From the NCBI GenBank assembly GCA_964505555.1, contig CAZDIO010000026.1, positions 1-64,000 on the forward strand: DNA of 64,000 nucleotides, written 5' to 3'. This document shows, piece after piece, positions 41,901 through 50,030 of this stretch. Each line of letters opens with the position of its first letter. Position 1 is the stretch's first letter. A model generated the notes under the pieces. The model was not told where the DNA came from and searched no databases. It saw only the letters and a program-made list of their open reading frames with translations. Position numbers and translations under genes: made by a program. This DNA comes from CAZDIO01 sp964505555. Lineage in GTDB: Bacteria; Bdellovibrionota_C; UBA2361; SZUA-149; CAZDIO01.

Positions 41901-43114
41901 TGGACGCGCGAGGCTATACGCTGGACGATGTTGAGCAACTACAGCGAAAGAAAGACGCGTCAAGACATTACAGAAGCGCTCGTGCTCGAACAACGGTCTC
42001 CCGAGACGGGATACCGCTTCAAGAAATTGAAATCGGAAGCCCCCTATCAGGAACCGTTACCGAAATAATCTTTTCCGAGGAAAGTTCTCGACCGGCATAC
42101 CTTGTAATAAGAAAGCCTGTCGGGATTCTTGCACACATTCGAGCTGCACGAGGGATTGGTCACATAGTACGAGAAGGACTTGTTCAAAGCGGAGACGAAG
42201 TTACGCTTTCTACAAGAGAATTCAATCGGGACGGAAAACAGCTTTATTACACTGACGTTGAACACCATAATGTCCGAAGCAAAAGTCTCCGCAGCGAGGA
42301 GACAATCTTCGGTAGATTACTCAGCCGTGACCTCCATAAGGACCGATTCGCATTACTCGATAGTCCTGAAGGAAAGATTCACCTGGCCATTTCTCGGACT
42401 ATAAGAAATCAGATTAAATCCCAAGATATTCGCGTTGGCGACGTGATTTTCTTTTCTGCAAAGAAAGTGTTCCATCACCGGTTGGAGCGAGGTGCGACAG
42501 TCATCTCGCTTACCGCGATTCCATTACGTGATTGGAAACGGAGTGAGGAGTTCGACCGGGAAGTAATTCGCTATCTGCAAACGGGCACGCTTAACGAAGT
42601 GCTTCCGGCCCGAGAAGGTTTTCGCGACGAGTGGAACAAGGCGCTTCAGGCGCGCGCGGAAAAACTGCGAGAAGCAGGAATAGGGCTTTCAGATAATTGG
42701 GCAGATGAACTCCAACAGCTCCGTGAGCGAGAGCGTCATGAAGAACAGCAACGTCGCCCTGAACTCGGCAATATCCTGTCTCACGATCTCCGACACATTT
42801 CGCGACTTGAATCTCTCTTTACTCAAGCCACTCAAGCAGGCTGGATTGCACCTACCGAGGCAAATGCGCTGAACTTTGTATCAGCAGCAGTCAGAGCCAC
42901 CGAGCATCGTCGAGATCCGGTTCGACATTTTATCGACATCGTGAAGGAAAACAACTGGAAGCAAATTCACCAACAAGACGAGGACAAAGCAAGACGATTG
43001 CTTGCAGGCTATCGCAATCGTTTTGCAAATGCGTTCTTAGTTCCGCTCAACCGAGAGGATGAACTCACCCAAGAACGTAAGAGCGAATCCGAAAGAGGAA
43101 CAAAAAGCGATTAG
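38963..43114 (+). CDS. Giant MOBP/VirD2-like relaxase with repeated beta-barrel-like modules
   Basis: 1383 residues; related relaxases with a DUF3363 region are usually about 600-700. The N-terminal relaxase domain (about 40-200) holds a Tyr-containing GRYLERD segment and the metal-binding motif NTDNHHVHVALRG (about 145-157). The rest contains at least six copies of a module beginning GExLxGRIxDLxxxDG, continuing with an LxxTDG strand pair and ending GDVITLxxREF, at about residues 306, 494, 719, 855, 1016 and 1109. Between copies are charged helical linkers. The repeats look like small beta-barrels. It should nick oriT and pilot the strand through the coupling protein. A perfect palindrome GAGAGTCGCAAGCGACTCTC lies at about 39037. 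Confidence 0.85.
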   Translation: MKQMRRIKKPIIKLGKIRKWSQRSLRVASDSQQMFDRFSPRSQRVVIKVKQSYNKSRGTWPAHGRYLERDKSRFGDGFSKTEDRVHITKTLAEWEAAGDEKLHKIIISPEYAERLDLKEHTRELLAQMERDLSRQTEWVAILHKNTDNHHVHVALRGIDTAHKSLEIEEYLGDILRTRSRELVTKKLGPRLYPEILERREKELFSERLTDIDRALLWKADSNLIIRFPEKESSNWRQNKSREQERLRLTFLSELGLCENISPNSWRLSPDLAETLKRLSLRQQLIKEQVPGWEFVRTLKASGVIRKRLDLGETLTGRVVGTNIRDPFGDQQFMLVEGTDGVTYHFNQPKGAREGKVKVNDVVTLERRIAEISDNDTAEVTKREFTAVQIHSDWKKCLPLDYEAVATLKHTNDSREDAPRVGFANDWAQAVQERVAELRAKNFTPHDRDWKTRLEAIRFTETDSKAWEWNPRDYIESEGENAAPDSISEHEGKLNNENRLIVGEIQCVGEERILVKDIRDSTGRIVKLSDAGLSWAPSVGTTVSIQAKRTPHTEIRPSDDRIAELITSSGSIREENLKDNEKKYILARANTWTRWEILQQNNDGSYQLLRNLAAPSKQALLSLMEEKVSQIRLKVSEDVKRQPAWLKFLDEQELSSTASGFTSIDKLLKELGRLPSDGPVTWLTKALKRRQALWESRGIALDDNFEKNTRTWISEGLLPTTLAKGEQIIGRILDLSINGGRYLALDSTDGTVRYFKISGQIQEQINKEQLPVGNVIVLTGKSFDKQINGTVRTIYYTSLTRYIDWASSEELLKDARADQHNSIAQTTKGFAEEWKRKVAQIKDSLREFDELPLVHTKLRQGEELTGRIIDLGINDGEKLLLEGTDRKLHLIYQSKKIKEAIARSEITIGDVITLRGREFSLGERKIQFIDLSRLEHWAVSYALDKYAFTQNPEELSRLSTVAPTTFTREWNRQAAKRRRVLDARGYTLDDVEQLQRKKDASRHYRSARARTTVSRDGIPLQEIEIGSPLSGTVTEIIFSEESSRPAYLVIRKPVGILAHIRAARGIGHIVREGLVQSGDEVTLSTREFNRDGKQLYYTDVEHHNVRSKSLRSEETIFGRLLSRDLHKDRFALLDSPEGKIHLAISRTIRNQIKSQDIRVGDVIFFSAKKVFHHRLERGATVISLTAIPLRDWKRSEEFDREVIRYLQTGTLNEVLPAREGFRDEWNKALQARAEKLREAGIGLSDNWADELQQLRERERHEEQQRRPELGNILSHDLRHISRLESLFTQATQAGWIAPTEANALNFVSAAVRATEHRRDPVRHFIDIVKENNWKQIHQQDEDKARRLLAGYRNRFANAFLVPLNREDELTQERKSESERGTKSD

Positions 43115-43129
43115 GAGAACGTAACAAAA

Positions 43130-44974
43130 ATGGAAAAACAGCATATTCGAGAAATCATTCTGGTCTCAATAGCAGTATTCTCCATTGGAAGTGGCATCTT
43201 TATTGCCCACCAACTAGCCGCTCATTCCATTAGCTTCCTCTGGATATTCAGCGTTGCAACGACTTTAGTTGCTGGAGCACTTTTTACTGTTCTCCGTCCA
43301 TACCTCCCGAAGGACACCCAACAGAAGGGCGACTACGGATCGGCGCATTGGGCCACGGACCGAGAGATAAGAGCGTCAGGATTGTTGAGCATTCGAGGGA
43401 TCGTCGTCGGAGCGATCAAGCGAAACGGCAAGCCTCAGCTTCTTCGCTACGACGGCGAGGGTCACGTCATTGTGGTGAGTCCCACCCGAAGTGGCAAAGG
43501 TGTTACTGTGGTTGTTCCTACAGCGCTTACCTGGGAGCACAGCATTCTCTTTAACGACATCAAAGGCGAGCTCTGGGCGCTCACTGCCGGATGGCGAAAG
43601 AAACATTTTAATTCAGTGTGTCTCAGGTTCGACGCAACAAGCAGTGATAGAACCACCGCTCACTGGAATCCGCTTCTTGAGATTCGGCCATATCCAAATG
43701 ATGTCCGTGACGCTCAAAATATTGCCCTTACACTTACAACATCCGATTCGTCACTCTCGCGGACGGACAACGAACGCCATTGGCGGATCATGGGGGCGAG
43801 ACTGATAAAGGCAGCAATACTTCACCAGTTGTATGCTGGCAGCGAGAAAACACTTCCCGGGTGCTACCGTCTGCTTACAACCACCAGCCGCGACCTCGAA
43901 GATACCTTGCTTGCAATGCTTCGCGCTTCACACGACCCGGAGCTTCGCTGTAAGTGGGTTGATTCAGACGACAATAAACCCACCGCTACCCACCCCGCAG
44001 TTGCGCATATCGCACGGGATATGTTGAGCAAGTCAGAGAAGGAGCGAAGCTCGATTGTGAGTGCCGCGATAAGTTACCTTGAACCGTTTGACGATCCGAT
44101 CATGGCTGAAAACGTCTCCGAAAGCGATTTCTGCTTGTCAGATTTGATGAATCATGAACAGCCGGTGAGTCTGTACCTGACCACCCCAGTTGCCGACCTC
44201 GAACGTGTCCAGCCGCTTCATCGGCTGTTCTTTACACTTGCCGGCACCAGAAACACCGAGCAGCTAAGCTTCCAAGACGGAAGACCGGCGCCCTCTTACA
44301 AACATCCCCTGCTTCAAATCTTCGATGAATGCGCGCATCTCGGTTATTCACCGACAATTCAACAGCATTTCTCACTTGCAAGTGGCTACGGTATCTACGG
44401 ACTCTTCGTATTTCAGGATTTCTCTCAACTTTTTGAGCTTTATGGCAAAAACGAATCAATCACCAGTAACTGCGATGTAAAGATAGCCTTTGCCCCAAAT
44501 AGTCTGGAAACCGCTAATTACCTGTCGAAGCTCCTTGGCACGGAGACCCGCGAAAAGAAGGCGGGCGTGTTTGATGACCTTTTCAACAAAAGAGGAAGCA
44601 AACCAAAGCAGTCCCTTGGAAGGCTGCTTCTTACCCCGGATGAATGCGCCCGGCTTCCCCGAGATAAGAGCATCATCCTTAGAAACGGTTTCCCGCCAAT
44701 TTTAGGAGAAAAGATCCCATACTATAAAATCCCCGAGCTTCTCCAACGTTCGAAGATTCCGCCGCCGCTGTCTGACAAGCTTACTCTGAAGGAAGCACGT
44801 TGGCCCTTGATTTCTGAGCAGTCAGGGTCTGGAGAGAAGTCGGTCGCAAAAACTTCTGTTGCGCCAGAACAAGAAGCCTCCAAAAAAACGACGCAATCAA
44901 AAAGGAAACAAATTCCCAAAAACGTAACGCAGCAGATCGAGTTACTCCCCGTAAACAAAAAGGCAAATGAGTGA
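43130..44974 (+). CDS. VirD4/TraG-type coupling protein
   Basis: 614 residues. Two N-terminal membrane helices (about 8-30 and 35-55), then the ATPase with Walker A SPTRSGKGV (about 120-128), a KGELWALT segment and Walker B LLQIFDECAHLG (about 392-403). It is a hexameric ATPase that brings the relaxase-DNA complex to the type IV secretion channel. The polar Lys-rich C-terminal tail (about 560-614) is variable in the family. It is 15 bp downstream of the relaxase gene. No VirB4-type ATPase is present in the window. Confidence 0.9.
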   Translation: MEKQHIREIILVSIAVFSIGSGIFIAHQLAAHSISFLWIFSVATTLVAGALFTVLRPYLPKDTQQKGDYGSAHWATDREIRASGLLSIRGIVVGAIKRNGKPQLLRYDGEGHVIVVSPTRSGKGVTVVVPTALTWEHSILFNDIKGELWALTAGWRKKHFNSVCLRFDATSSDRTTAHWNPLLEIRPYPNDVRDAQNIALTLTTSDSSLSRTDNERHWRIMGARLIKAAILHQLYAGSEKTLPGCYRLLTTTSRDLEDTLLAMLRASHDPELRCKWVDSDDNKPTATHPAVAHIARDMLSKSEKERSSIVSAAISYLEPFDDPIMAENVSESDFCLSDLMNHEQPVSLYLTTPVADLERVQPLHRLFFTLAGTRNTEQLSFQDGRPAPSYKHPLLQIFDECAHLGYSPTIQQHFSLASGYGIYGLFVFQDFSQLFELYGKNESITSNCDVKIAFAPNSLETANYLSKLLGTETREKKAGVFDDLFNKRGSKPKQSLGRLLLTPDECARLPRDKSIILRNGFPPILGEKIPYYKIPELLQRSKIPPPLSDKLTLKEARWPLISEQSGSGEKSVAKTSVAPEQEASKKTTQSKRKQIPKNVTQQIELLPVNKKANE

Positions 44975-44982
44975 GGTGTGAT

Positions 44983-45594
44983 ATGAGTGAGATCGCCATA
45001 AGTGAGAAAAAAGAAAACATCGAACGGTCCGAAGAGAGTCTTGTCCAGGCAACAATCAGAATCCGTGCCGATCAGAGAAACCGTCTCGAAGTGGAACGTC
45101 GCGCTCGGGGGACAAATCTGGCCGATGTCCTGCGTGACAATCTCGATCTAGCATTTGCGGTAAAGGAAGAACTCTCAAAAATAGTTGAAGGAGAATACGA
45201 CCAGAACGATCCCAAGAATGCGCCTCGTCTTGTCCACTCGCTGCTCTTTCGAGTGGAAGAACGTATTTTAGGCGCTCTTGATAGCCTATCGCAACGTATT
45301 GAGCATGGGTTTGCAAGTCATCAAAACGGGAAAAGCAAACGAAACAATGCAGACGGATCTACTCCAAGCGCAACGTCAGCCAGTGCGAACGGCAACGACA
45401 TCAGCGTAACGATCGAAAACTTCCTGTCGCTCGTTACCAACAGTGAGGAGCACTCACCAGCAATTTGGATCGGCGCATTTCTTGAGGTCGTTCCCCGACT
45501 GGAACTCGTGGGGATGGAACAGCTTGGTGAACTTCAATATAAAGGCGAAACGTGGCTTGAAGAACATGGGTACTACAGTGCCAACAACGCTTAA
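44983..45594 (+). CDS. Mobilization accessory protein, ribbon-helix-helix-like
   Basis: 203 residues from the ATG at 44983, with GAGGTG 5 nt upstream. The segment at about 25-65 (VQATIRIRADQRNRLEVERRA then TNLADVLRDNLDLAF) has the strand-helix-helix pattern of RHH DNA-binding proteins. A charged middle and a Ser/Thr/Asn linker lead to a C-terminal helical domain (about 145-203). Position after relaxase and coupling protein suggests an oriT-binding auxiliary factor of the TraJ/MobC type, but no specific family was recognised. Confidence 0.55.
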   Translation: MSEIAISEKKENIERSEESLVQATIRIRADQRNRLEVERRARGTNLADVLRDNLDLAFAVKEELSKIVEGEYDQNDPKNAPRLVHSLLFRVEERILGALDSLSQRIEHGFASHQNGKSKRNNADGSTPSATSASANGNDISVTIENFLSLVTNSEEHSPAIWIGAFLEVVPRLELVGMEQLGELQYKGETWLEEHGYYSANNA

Positions 45595-45945
45595 CCAGAA
45601 AGATAAGTATTTTCGGCTTATTATGCACGCCGATGATATATTATAAGCAGCACTGCCCAAAGATCCATCTATAATATTACCTGTCCTTGTACTACTAACA
45701 CTGCTCTTAGAAGGAGTTTATTCAGGGTAGACGATTTTGACGTGTTAGCGTCAATGAAAGGGCGCTCTAGCGGTGGCCAAAACTCGGTGACCGAGGGCGC
45801 TCCAGTGCCAACAGGTTTTGAGCACGTTGCGATAATCTTTCGCTGTTGCTCTAGCTCCAGAAGATTTTCGAAGCCGATTGGATAGTCACTCAGACTATTG
45901 AACCGGCTTCGAGATATCCAAGGTAACTATTGAGAGGAGCAAACA
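45595..45945. other. Intergenic stretch with hairpins
   Basis: About 350 bp without a convincing gene. It holds a CTCGGTGACCGAG palindrome near 45784, repeats of GGGCGCTC near 45760 and 45801, and the longer hairpin described at 45869-45911. It probably contains the terminator of the mobilization operon and the promoter of the gene at 45946. Confidence 0.4.
45869..45911. repeat. 18-bp imperfect inverted repeat upstream of 45946
   Basis: CGAAGCCGATTGGATAGT (45869-45886) pairs with 45894-45911 with three mismatches around a 7-nt loop. It lies about 35 bp upstream of the next start codon: an operator, or a terminator of the preceding operon. Confidence 0.45.
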
Positions 45946-46269
45946 GTGAAGGATATGATCGGTAGTAACGTTGCGGTCGAGATGGTTTACCCGGATGGGA
46001 CCTACATTTCCCTGAACGGTAAGCTGACGGCTGTCGACGGCCATCTGTTCCACCTGGAGGAATGTTCTTTCGAGGACATCACTCCGCCTCACATCCGAAA
46101 GTCGCAAGCGGCTGGCGGAACGAGGCACGGTGCCAAGTCCAGCGGTGTCGTTCTCGGTTCACGATGGGTCAACTCGATGTCTCCGATCGTCGTTTCGGTC
46201 ACAAGCATCGAAAGCGGCGTCGCTGACTTCTGGAGATGTCTCGCGGACGGTACGGTTCGGGACGCATGA
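45946..46269 (+). CDS. Hypothetical protein
   Basis: 107 residues starting at GTG with GAGAGGAG 7 nt upstream. The N-terminal half resembles a small beta-barrel (VAVEMVYPDGTYISLNGKL, then LFHLEEC). A basic Gly/Ser-rich segment (KSQAAGGTRHGAKSSG, about 52-67) leads to another pair of strands. This alternation is like Sm or other small nucleic-acid-binding barrels, but no family could be assigned. Isolated between hairpins; no signal peptide. Confidence 0.5.
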   Translation: MKDMIGSNVAVEMVYPDGTYISLNGKLTAVDGHLFHLEECSFEDITPPHIRKSQAAGGTRHGAKSSGVVLGSRWVNSMSPIVVSVTSIESGVADFWRCLADGTVRDA

Positions 46270-46471
46270 TCCACCGGAATCACTGGTTGGTGAAATCTCT
46301 CCACCTGACGAGAGACGGTTTTCGTGGCGCTGCATGCGCCTCTTTCTGAGCGCGAAGTTTGTATTTGCTGAGTAATATCAGGAATATTCAGTAAATACGG
46401 GAAGTCGCGTTTGCTAGGGTTTTAATGCTTTTCGGGAGCATTGACAGGCTTTCTCTTTTTTTCGGGAGTCT

Positions 46472-46514
46472 TCTCTCAGGTAGATTTGCGTTTTTCGCAA
46501 ATGCACCTGGGAGA
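46472..46514 (+). promoter_or_regulatory. Long leader hairpin upstream of 46551
   Basis: TCTCTCAGGT (46472-46481) pairs with 46505-46514, with one G.T pair, and ATTTGCG (46484-46490) with CGCAAAT (46496-46502), separated by a 2x2 internal loop and closed by a T-rich loop. It ends 36 bp before the start codon, so it is in the promoter or mRNA leader. It could be a terminator, attenuator or protein-binding structure. Confidence 0.45.
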
Positions 46515-46550
46515 ATGATTCCATTTACACTAACGAAAAGGAGAACCGCC

Positions 46551-46943
46551 ATGATCGATCACGCCGCCGAAATGCAAGGATTTGAGGAACTTCAGGACCG
46601 CCTCACCACCGAAGGACGAGTGCCTTCCGAGCTGTCGATTTACTTGAGTACTATGGTGCCATGCGGCACTCCAGTATTCGGGTTCGGGCTTACGGACGGG
46701 TGCCACTCCTTCACCATCTCGCGTCTCTTTACCTCGGGCGAATATTACGTCGGAGATTCGACGGATCATATTCAGTTCGAGGATGAAGAGGTGTATGGAC
46801 CGCATCCGACTGCCGAAGATGCCGTGAACGCTTTCCTTGATTGGTGGGAGAAATTCTCTTACACCATGATCGGGAACACGTTTGCGGACATCGAGCGGGA
46901 GTTGGGCCCTGCGGAGGGTGAGGATGGTTGGGAACTTAACTAA
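46551..46943 (+). CDS. Hypothetical acidic protein
   Basis: 130 residues from the ATG at 46551, which follows AAGGAG at a good distance; the frame is open further upstream through the hairpin but that part is not used. Acidic, with conserved-looking aromatic patches (FGFGLTDGCHSF, DWWEKFSYTMIG) and no signal peptide or membrane span. No family recognised. The size and acidity are reminiscent of small mobile-element accessory or anti-restriction proteins, which is speculation. Confidence 0.55.
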   Translation: MIDHAAEMQGFEELQDRLTTEGRVPSELSIYLSTMVPCGTPVFGFGLTDGCHSFTISRLFTSGEYYVGDSTDHIQFEDEEVYGPHPTAEDAVNAFLDWWEKFSYTMIGNTFADIERELGPAEGEDGWELN

Positions 46944-47094
46944 AAGGAGGTTTCAAACGCGACACCTGTCGCCATTTCCCCTCACAATTTAGATTTACAT
47001 AATGACGACGAGTCGTTTTATTGCCGACCGCGAAACTATTTACGAACTCAAATAATCAAATGACCTGATCCTTTCAACCATAAGAGAGGAAATA

Positions 47095-47124
47095 GGTGCA
47101 GACGGGCGAGGCCCCGTCTGCACC
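47095..47124 (-). terminator. Terminator of the zinc-finger-repeat gene
   Basis: GGTGCAGACGGG (47095-47106) pairs perfectly with 47113-47124 around a 6-nt loop. On the minus strand it follows the stop of the gene at 47153 by about 30 bp and continues into TATTTCC. Confidence 0.7.
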
Positions 47125-47152
47125 CGATTTGTTCCTCTGCTGCCGGTGCGCA

Positions 47153-48592
47153 CTACTTCAGGAGACGGTAGCACGGTCCGCAAACACGTCCTTTGGTCGG
47201 CTCTTTCGGGTGAAGGTATGGCAGCCGCTTGGTCTGGGTGCACGCAACGCATTCCGCGATCGGCGCGCTCAAGTTCCGAGAACAAGTGCTGCAAATCCTC
47301 TTTCCGTCGTGAGTGCGGGGAAGACGCTTCTTCTTTCCGCACGCAGCGCAATCACCGACCGGAGGAGCGAGAGCATCCCTGCACGTCTTGCATACTCTGC
47401 CTTTTTTCCGATCCTTCGGGTGATTAAACGGCAGTGGTTTATTCTCACCACATTCACCGCATCTCCCTTTTGGACCGGGGTTGAGCTTCTTGTAGCAAGT
47501 TACGCACACGCTCCGGCGCTTGCTCTTGGGCTTGTGCTTGTCTTTCGGGTGCTTGTGCCGCAGTCGCTTTTTCTTGCGACATACGGAGCATCTACCCAAA
47601 GGAGGCTTCAGCCGCTGATAGCAAGCCCTGCAAATCCTGCCCTTGCTCTTGTCCTGAGGATGGTAGAGCGGAAGCAGCTTCTCCTCGCTGCACTCAGCAC
47701 ACTGACCGAAAGGAGTGGTAAGAAGCATGTAGCAGTCCTGACATACTCTTCCCTTTTCCTCATGGTCAGGCTCAGCTGGCGGTGAGACGCCGTTTGCTTG
47801 TGCTCTCTCCACCTCTGTCGCGTTGTCGGGATGATTGTAACTGAGCCGCTTCTCTTCGCCGCACTCAGCACATTCACCCACTGGCGGCGCAAGCCGCCAG
47901 TAGCAGGCGTGACAGACCTTTCCCAGGCTCGGTTCTTGAGGGTGATGGTTCGTTAGCTGCTTCTCGAAACCACACCCTGGACAGATGCCAACCGCATATG
48001 CGAGGTCCTTGTAGCATCCCTCGCAAACGCGGCCCAAGTCCGCGTCATCCGGATGGTTGTAGGGGAGGAGCTTCTCTTCCTTGCAAGCAGCGCATCGAGC
48101 TTTGGGAGCCCGAAGATGCTTGTTACACACCCTGCAAATCCTTCCCTTCGCTGGGTCGGTGGGGTGTATATTCGGAAGTCGCCTTGTCTTGCCGCACCCC
48201 GTGCACCTGCCAACAGGCGTTATTAGCAGCTCGTAACAGTCTTTACATATCCTCCCCTTCTTTTCATCTTCAGGATGAAAATTAGGAAGGGATTTTTCCT
48301 TGCCGCACTCAGCACATTCGCCCACCGGCGGCGCAAGCCGGGCGTAACACGCGTTACAGACTCTTCCCTTGCCTTCCTCAAGCGGATGATTGTACGGAAG
48401 CGACCTTGTCTTGCCGCATTCGCCGCATTCTGCCACCGGAGACCCCAGTTTGGTCCGACAGGAATCGCAGACCCTTCCCAATTCGGGGTCTTGGGGATGG
48501 AAGTAAGGGAGTTCTCGCTTGTTGCCACAAGCAACACAGATTCCAATCGGGATGGCGGCCTTCAAGGCGCCGCCGGAATTGTTAGCGCACAT
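47153..48592 (-). CDS. Protein of twelve tandem CxxC-H-CxxC zinc-finger-like repeats
   Basis: 479 residues, with AGGAGG placed 5 nt before the ATG. After a 17-residue leader the whole protein consists of twelve repeats of about 33-40 residues. Each has the plan CxxCGxxKxLPxxHPxDxxKGRVCxxC followed by YxxLxPPVG. The four Cys plus a His per unit are kept in every copy; repeat 7 carries an insertion of about 20 residues and repeat 9 a basic insertion, while repeat 11 is shortened. Basic residues are frequent, so nucleic-acid binding is possible, each unit likely holding one zinc. I know no bacterial family of this architecture by name. It is a single-gene unit with its own terminator, among mobilization and partition genes. 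Confidence 0.85.
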   Translation of the reverse strand: MCANNSGGALKAAIPIGICVACGNKRELPYFHPQDPELGRVCDSCRTKLGSPVAECGECGKTRSLPYNHPLEEGKGRVCNACYARLAPPVGECAECGKEKSLPNFHPEDEKKGRICKDCYELLITPVGRCTGCGKTRRLPNIHPTDPAKGRICRVCNKHLRAPKARCAACKEEKLLPYNHPDDADLGRVCEGCYKDLAYAVGICPGCGFEKQLTNHHPQEPSLGKVCHACYWRLAPPVGECAECGEEKRLSYNHPDNATEVERAQANGVSPPAEPDHEEKGRVCQDCYMLLTTPFGQCAECSEEKLLPLYHPQDKSKGRICRACYQRLKPPLGRCSVCRKKKRLRHKHPKDKHKPKSKRRSVCVTCYKKLNPGPKGRCGECGENKPLPFNHPKDRKKGRVCKTCRDALAPPVGDCAACGKKKRLPRTHDGKRICSTCSRNLSAPIAECVACTQTKRLPYLHPKEPTKGRVCGPCYRLLK

Positions 48593-48807
48593 GAAAACCT
48601 CCTTTTTCTAGAACTCTTTTGGATCAGGTCACCGTCGCAAGGCGCAAACGCCCACCAACGATGACCTTCAGTCACTTCTACCCACGTTTGGACCAGTTAA
48701 GATAATGATCTGGCCTTTGAAAATTACTCGTCACAATATCGAAGGGTCGCTGCCACTGTGTGCAACAACCCTCGATGGGAATTTCCGCCGGGTGCGGAAT
48801 TGCCCAA

Positions 48808-49887
48808 TTACCTTGCCGGTCGTTCAAGCAACGGAGCGATCGCTCGCTTTGTGGTGACGTTCAGTCCGTTGACAAGAGCGATCACATCCGATTGGATGAG
48901 TTGCTCCGGATGCCGAAACAACGGGATGAGCTGAGTCACGATCAGCAATCCCACGTTTCGAAGCAGGTCGTCGGCCGCTGCTTGCAGATTCCCACTTGCC
49001 CGTTGGAGCCCGTTCATCAGATCAAGCACTTCCGCAATTCCGACTTTGGCGTCGGCAGAAGTACCCTGACCAGTCACGGAGAAGTAGTCCCGAACTGATT
49101 CTCCGAGCACGTGAGCATGAACTGCGATGACTCCTTCAGCGTCGAGGCGTTTGTTTGAATTCAACGTGACGTGAACGCCTCGCCGCACGCTATAATGCTT
49201 AAGCGTGCGGTGCTTTTGGCCATCGCGCGGACGACGTTGCGGGTCGGCTTCGCGCTTTGCCCGCCGGACCATCGCCCGGATCGCCCGAAGCGTGGGCTCG
49301 TCCTGCTCAATGCTCTCGGCAACGCGGGTCTGAAGCTCCGCATCGCCAAGCTCCGTGAGCAGATAGGCCGCTTGAGTCGAGAGCTGCCCAGCTTCGAGCT
49401 TCTTGATCAACGGCTCGGGCAGCGCAAGGAGTGACAGCGGGCGCGTCACTGACGTCCGTTTGACCCGCAGTTGCTGAGCCAAATCATTGGCGCTGCAACG
49501 TTTGAGGTCCATCAGACGCTTGTAGGAACGTGCCCGTTCGAGCGCCGACAAACCTACCGAATGCAGATCATCGATGAGCTGCTCGGTGAGGAGTTCGTCG
49601 GGGGCGAACGGTCCATCGTTCACGATACAAGTGAGCGATTCGATTTCGGCGAGGCAAGCAGCGCGCCATCGGCGTTCGCCGCCGACAACAAAAAATGTCT
49701 GCTCATCGCCAACTTCATCGCTTGGTCGCACACGCAGCGGATATTTCAATCCATGAGCCTTCAGACTCTCCGCTAGATTCTGAAGTTCACCCTCATCGAA
49801 GACTTGACGCGGTTGCGTCGGATCGGGCTTAATGAGCCGTACTTCGATGTCCTGCACTTGCGTGCTGTCAATCAGACCAGTAGTCAT
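48808..49887 (-). CDS. parB: ParB/RepB-family partition protein
   Basis: 359 residues. N-terminal ParB/Srx domain (about 12-120) with DPTQPRQVFDEGELQNLAESL, the CTP-binding GGERRWRA motif (about 69-76) and LTEQLIDDLHSVGLSALERA. The central HTH (about 135-165: SANDLAQQLRVKRTSVTRPL) would bind parS-like sites. The C-terminal third is helical. No ParA gene is adjacent, which is common for ParB proteins acting as regulators or maintenance factors on integrative elements. Inverted repeats lie immediately upstream (49944-50030). Confidence 0.82.
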   Translation of the reverse strand: MTTGLIDSTQVQDIEVRLIKPDPTQPRQVFDEGELQNLAESLKAHGLKYPLRVRPSDEVGDEQTFFVVGGERRWRAACLAEIESLTCIVNDGPFAPDELLTEQLIDDLHSVGLSALERARSYKRLMDLKRCSANDLAQQLRVKRTSVTRPLSLLALPEPLIKKLEAGQLSTQAAYLLTELGDAELQTRVAESIEQDEPTLRAIRAMVRRAKREADPQRRPRDGQKHRTLKHYSVRRGVHVTLNSNKRLDAEGVIAVHAHVLGESVRDYFSVTGQGTSADAKVGIAEVLDLMNGLQRASGNLQAAADDLLRNVGLLIVTQLIPLFRHPEQLIQSDVIALVNGLNVTTKRAIAPLLERPAR

Positions 49888-49943
49888 TGGGAATCTCCCG
49901 TCAAAGAAACCTGATGGTTGGAAGCGAACACCGCTTCTCTTTC

Positions 49944-50030
49944 CGTATAAGCGGCAGGCGGAACCCGCGGCTTATACGTCCATCGCCGTTCTTCACCTGA
50001 ACAACTCCATGTGCTCAAGTGAAGAACGGC
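49944..50030. repeat. Two strong inverted repeats upstream of parB
   Basis: CGTATAAGC (49944-49952) pairs with 49970-49978. GCCGTTCTTCAC (49985-49996) pairs perfectly with 50019-50030, and the stem extends inward by TGA/TCA after one mismatch. Their position 57 bp before the parB start makes them candidates for partition (parS-like) or autoregulatory sites. The remainder of 50031-50397 holds only a small GGGGC/GCCCC hairpin near 50321. Confidence 0.5.

Noticed and set aside
42770..42785. RP4-like nic motif (ATCCTG) at 42.77 kb
   Set aside because: It lies inside the relaxase coding sequence without a flanking inverted repeat, so a chance match is more likely.
47096..47785. 229-codon plus-strand frame opposite the zinc-finger-repeat gene
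   Set aside because: It mirrors the repeats on the other strand, which have a strong ribosome site, conserved Cys/His and a terminator; the plus frame has none.
47153..48592. CRISPR array (regular DNA repeats)
   Set aside because: The periodicity is in protein units of about 33-40 codons with variable DNA, not identical short repeats with unique spacers. No cas genes or CRISPR arrays were seen anywhere.
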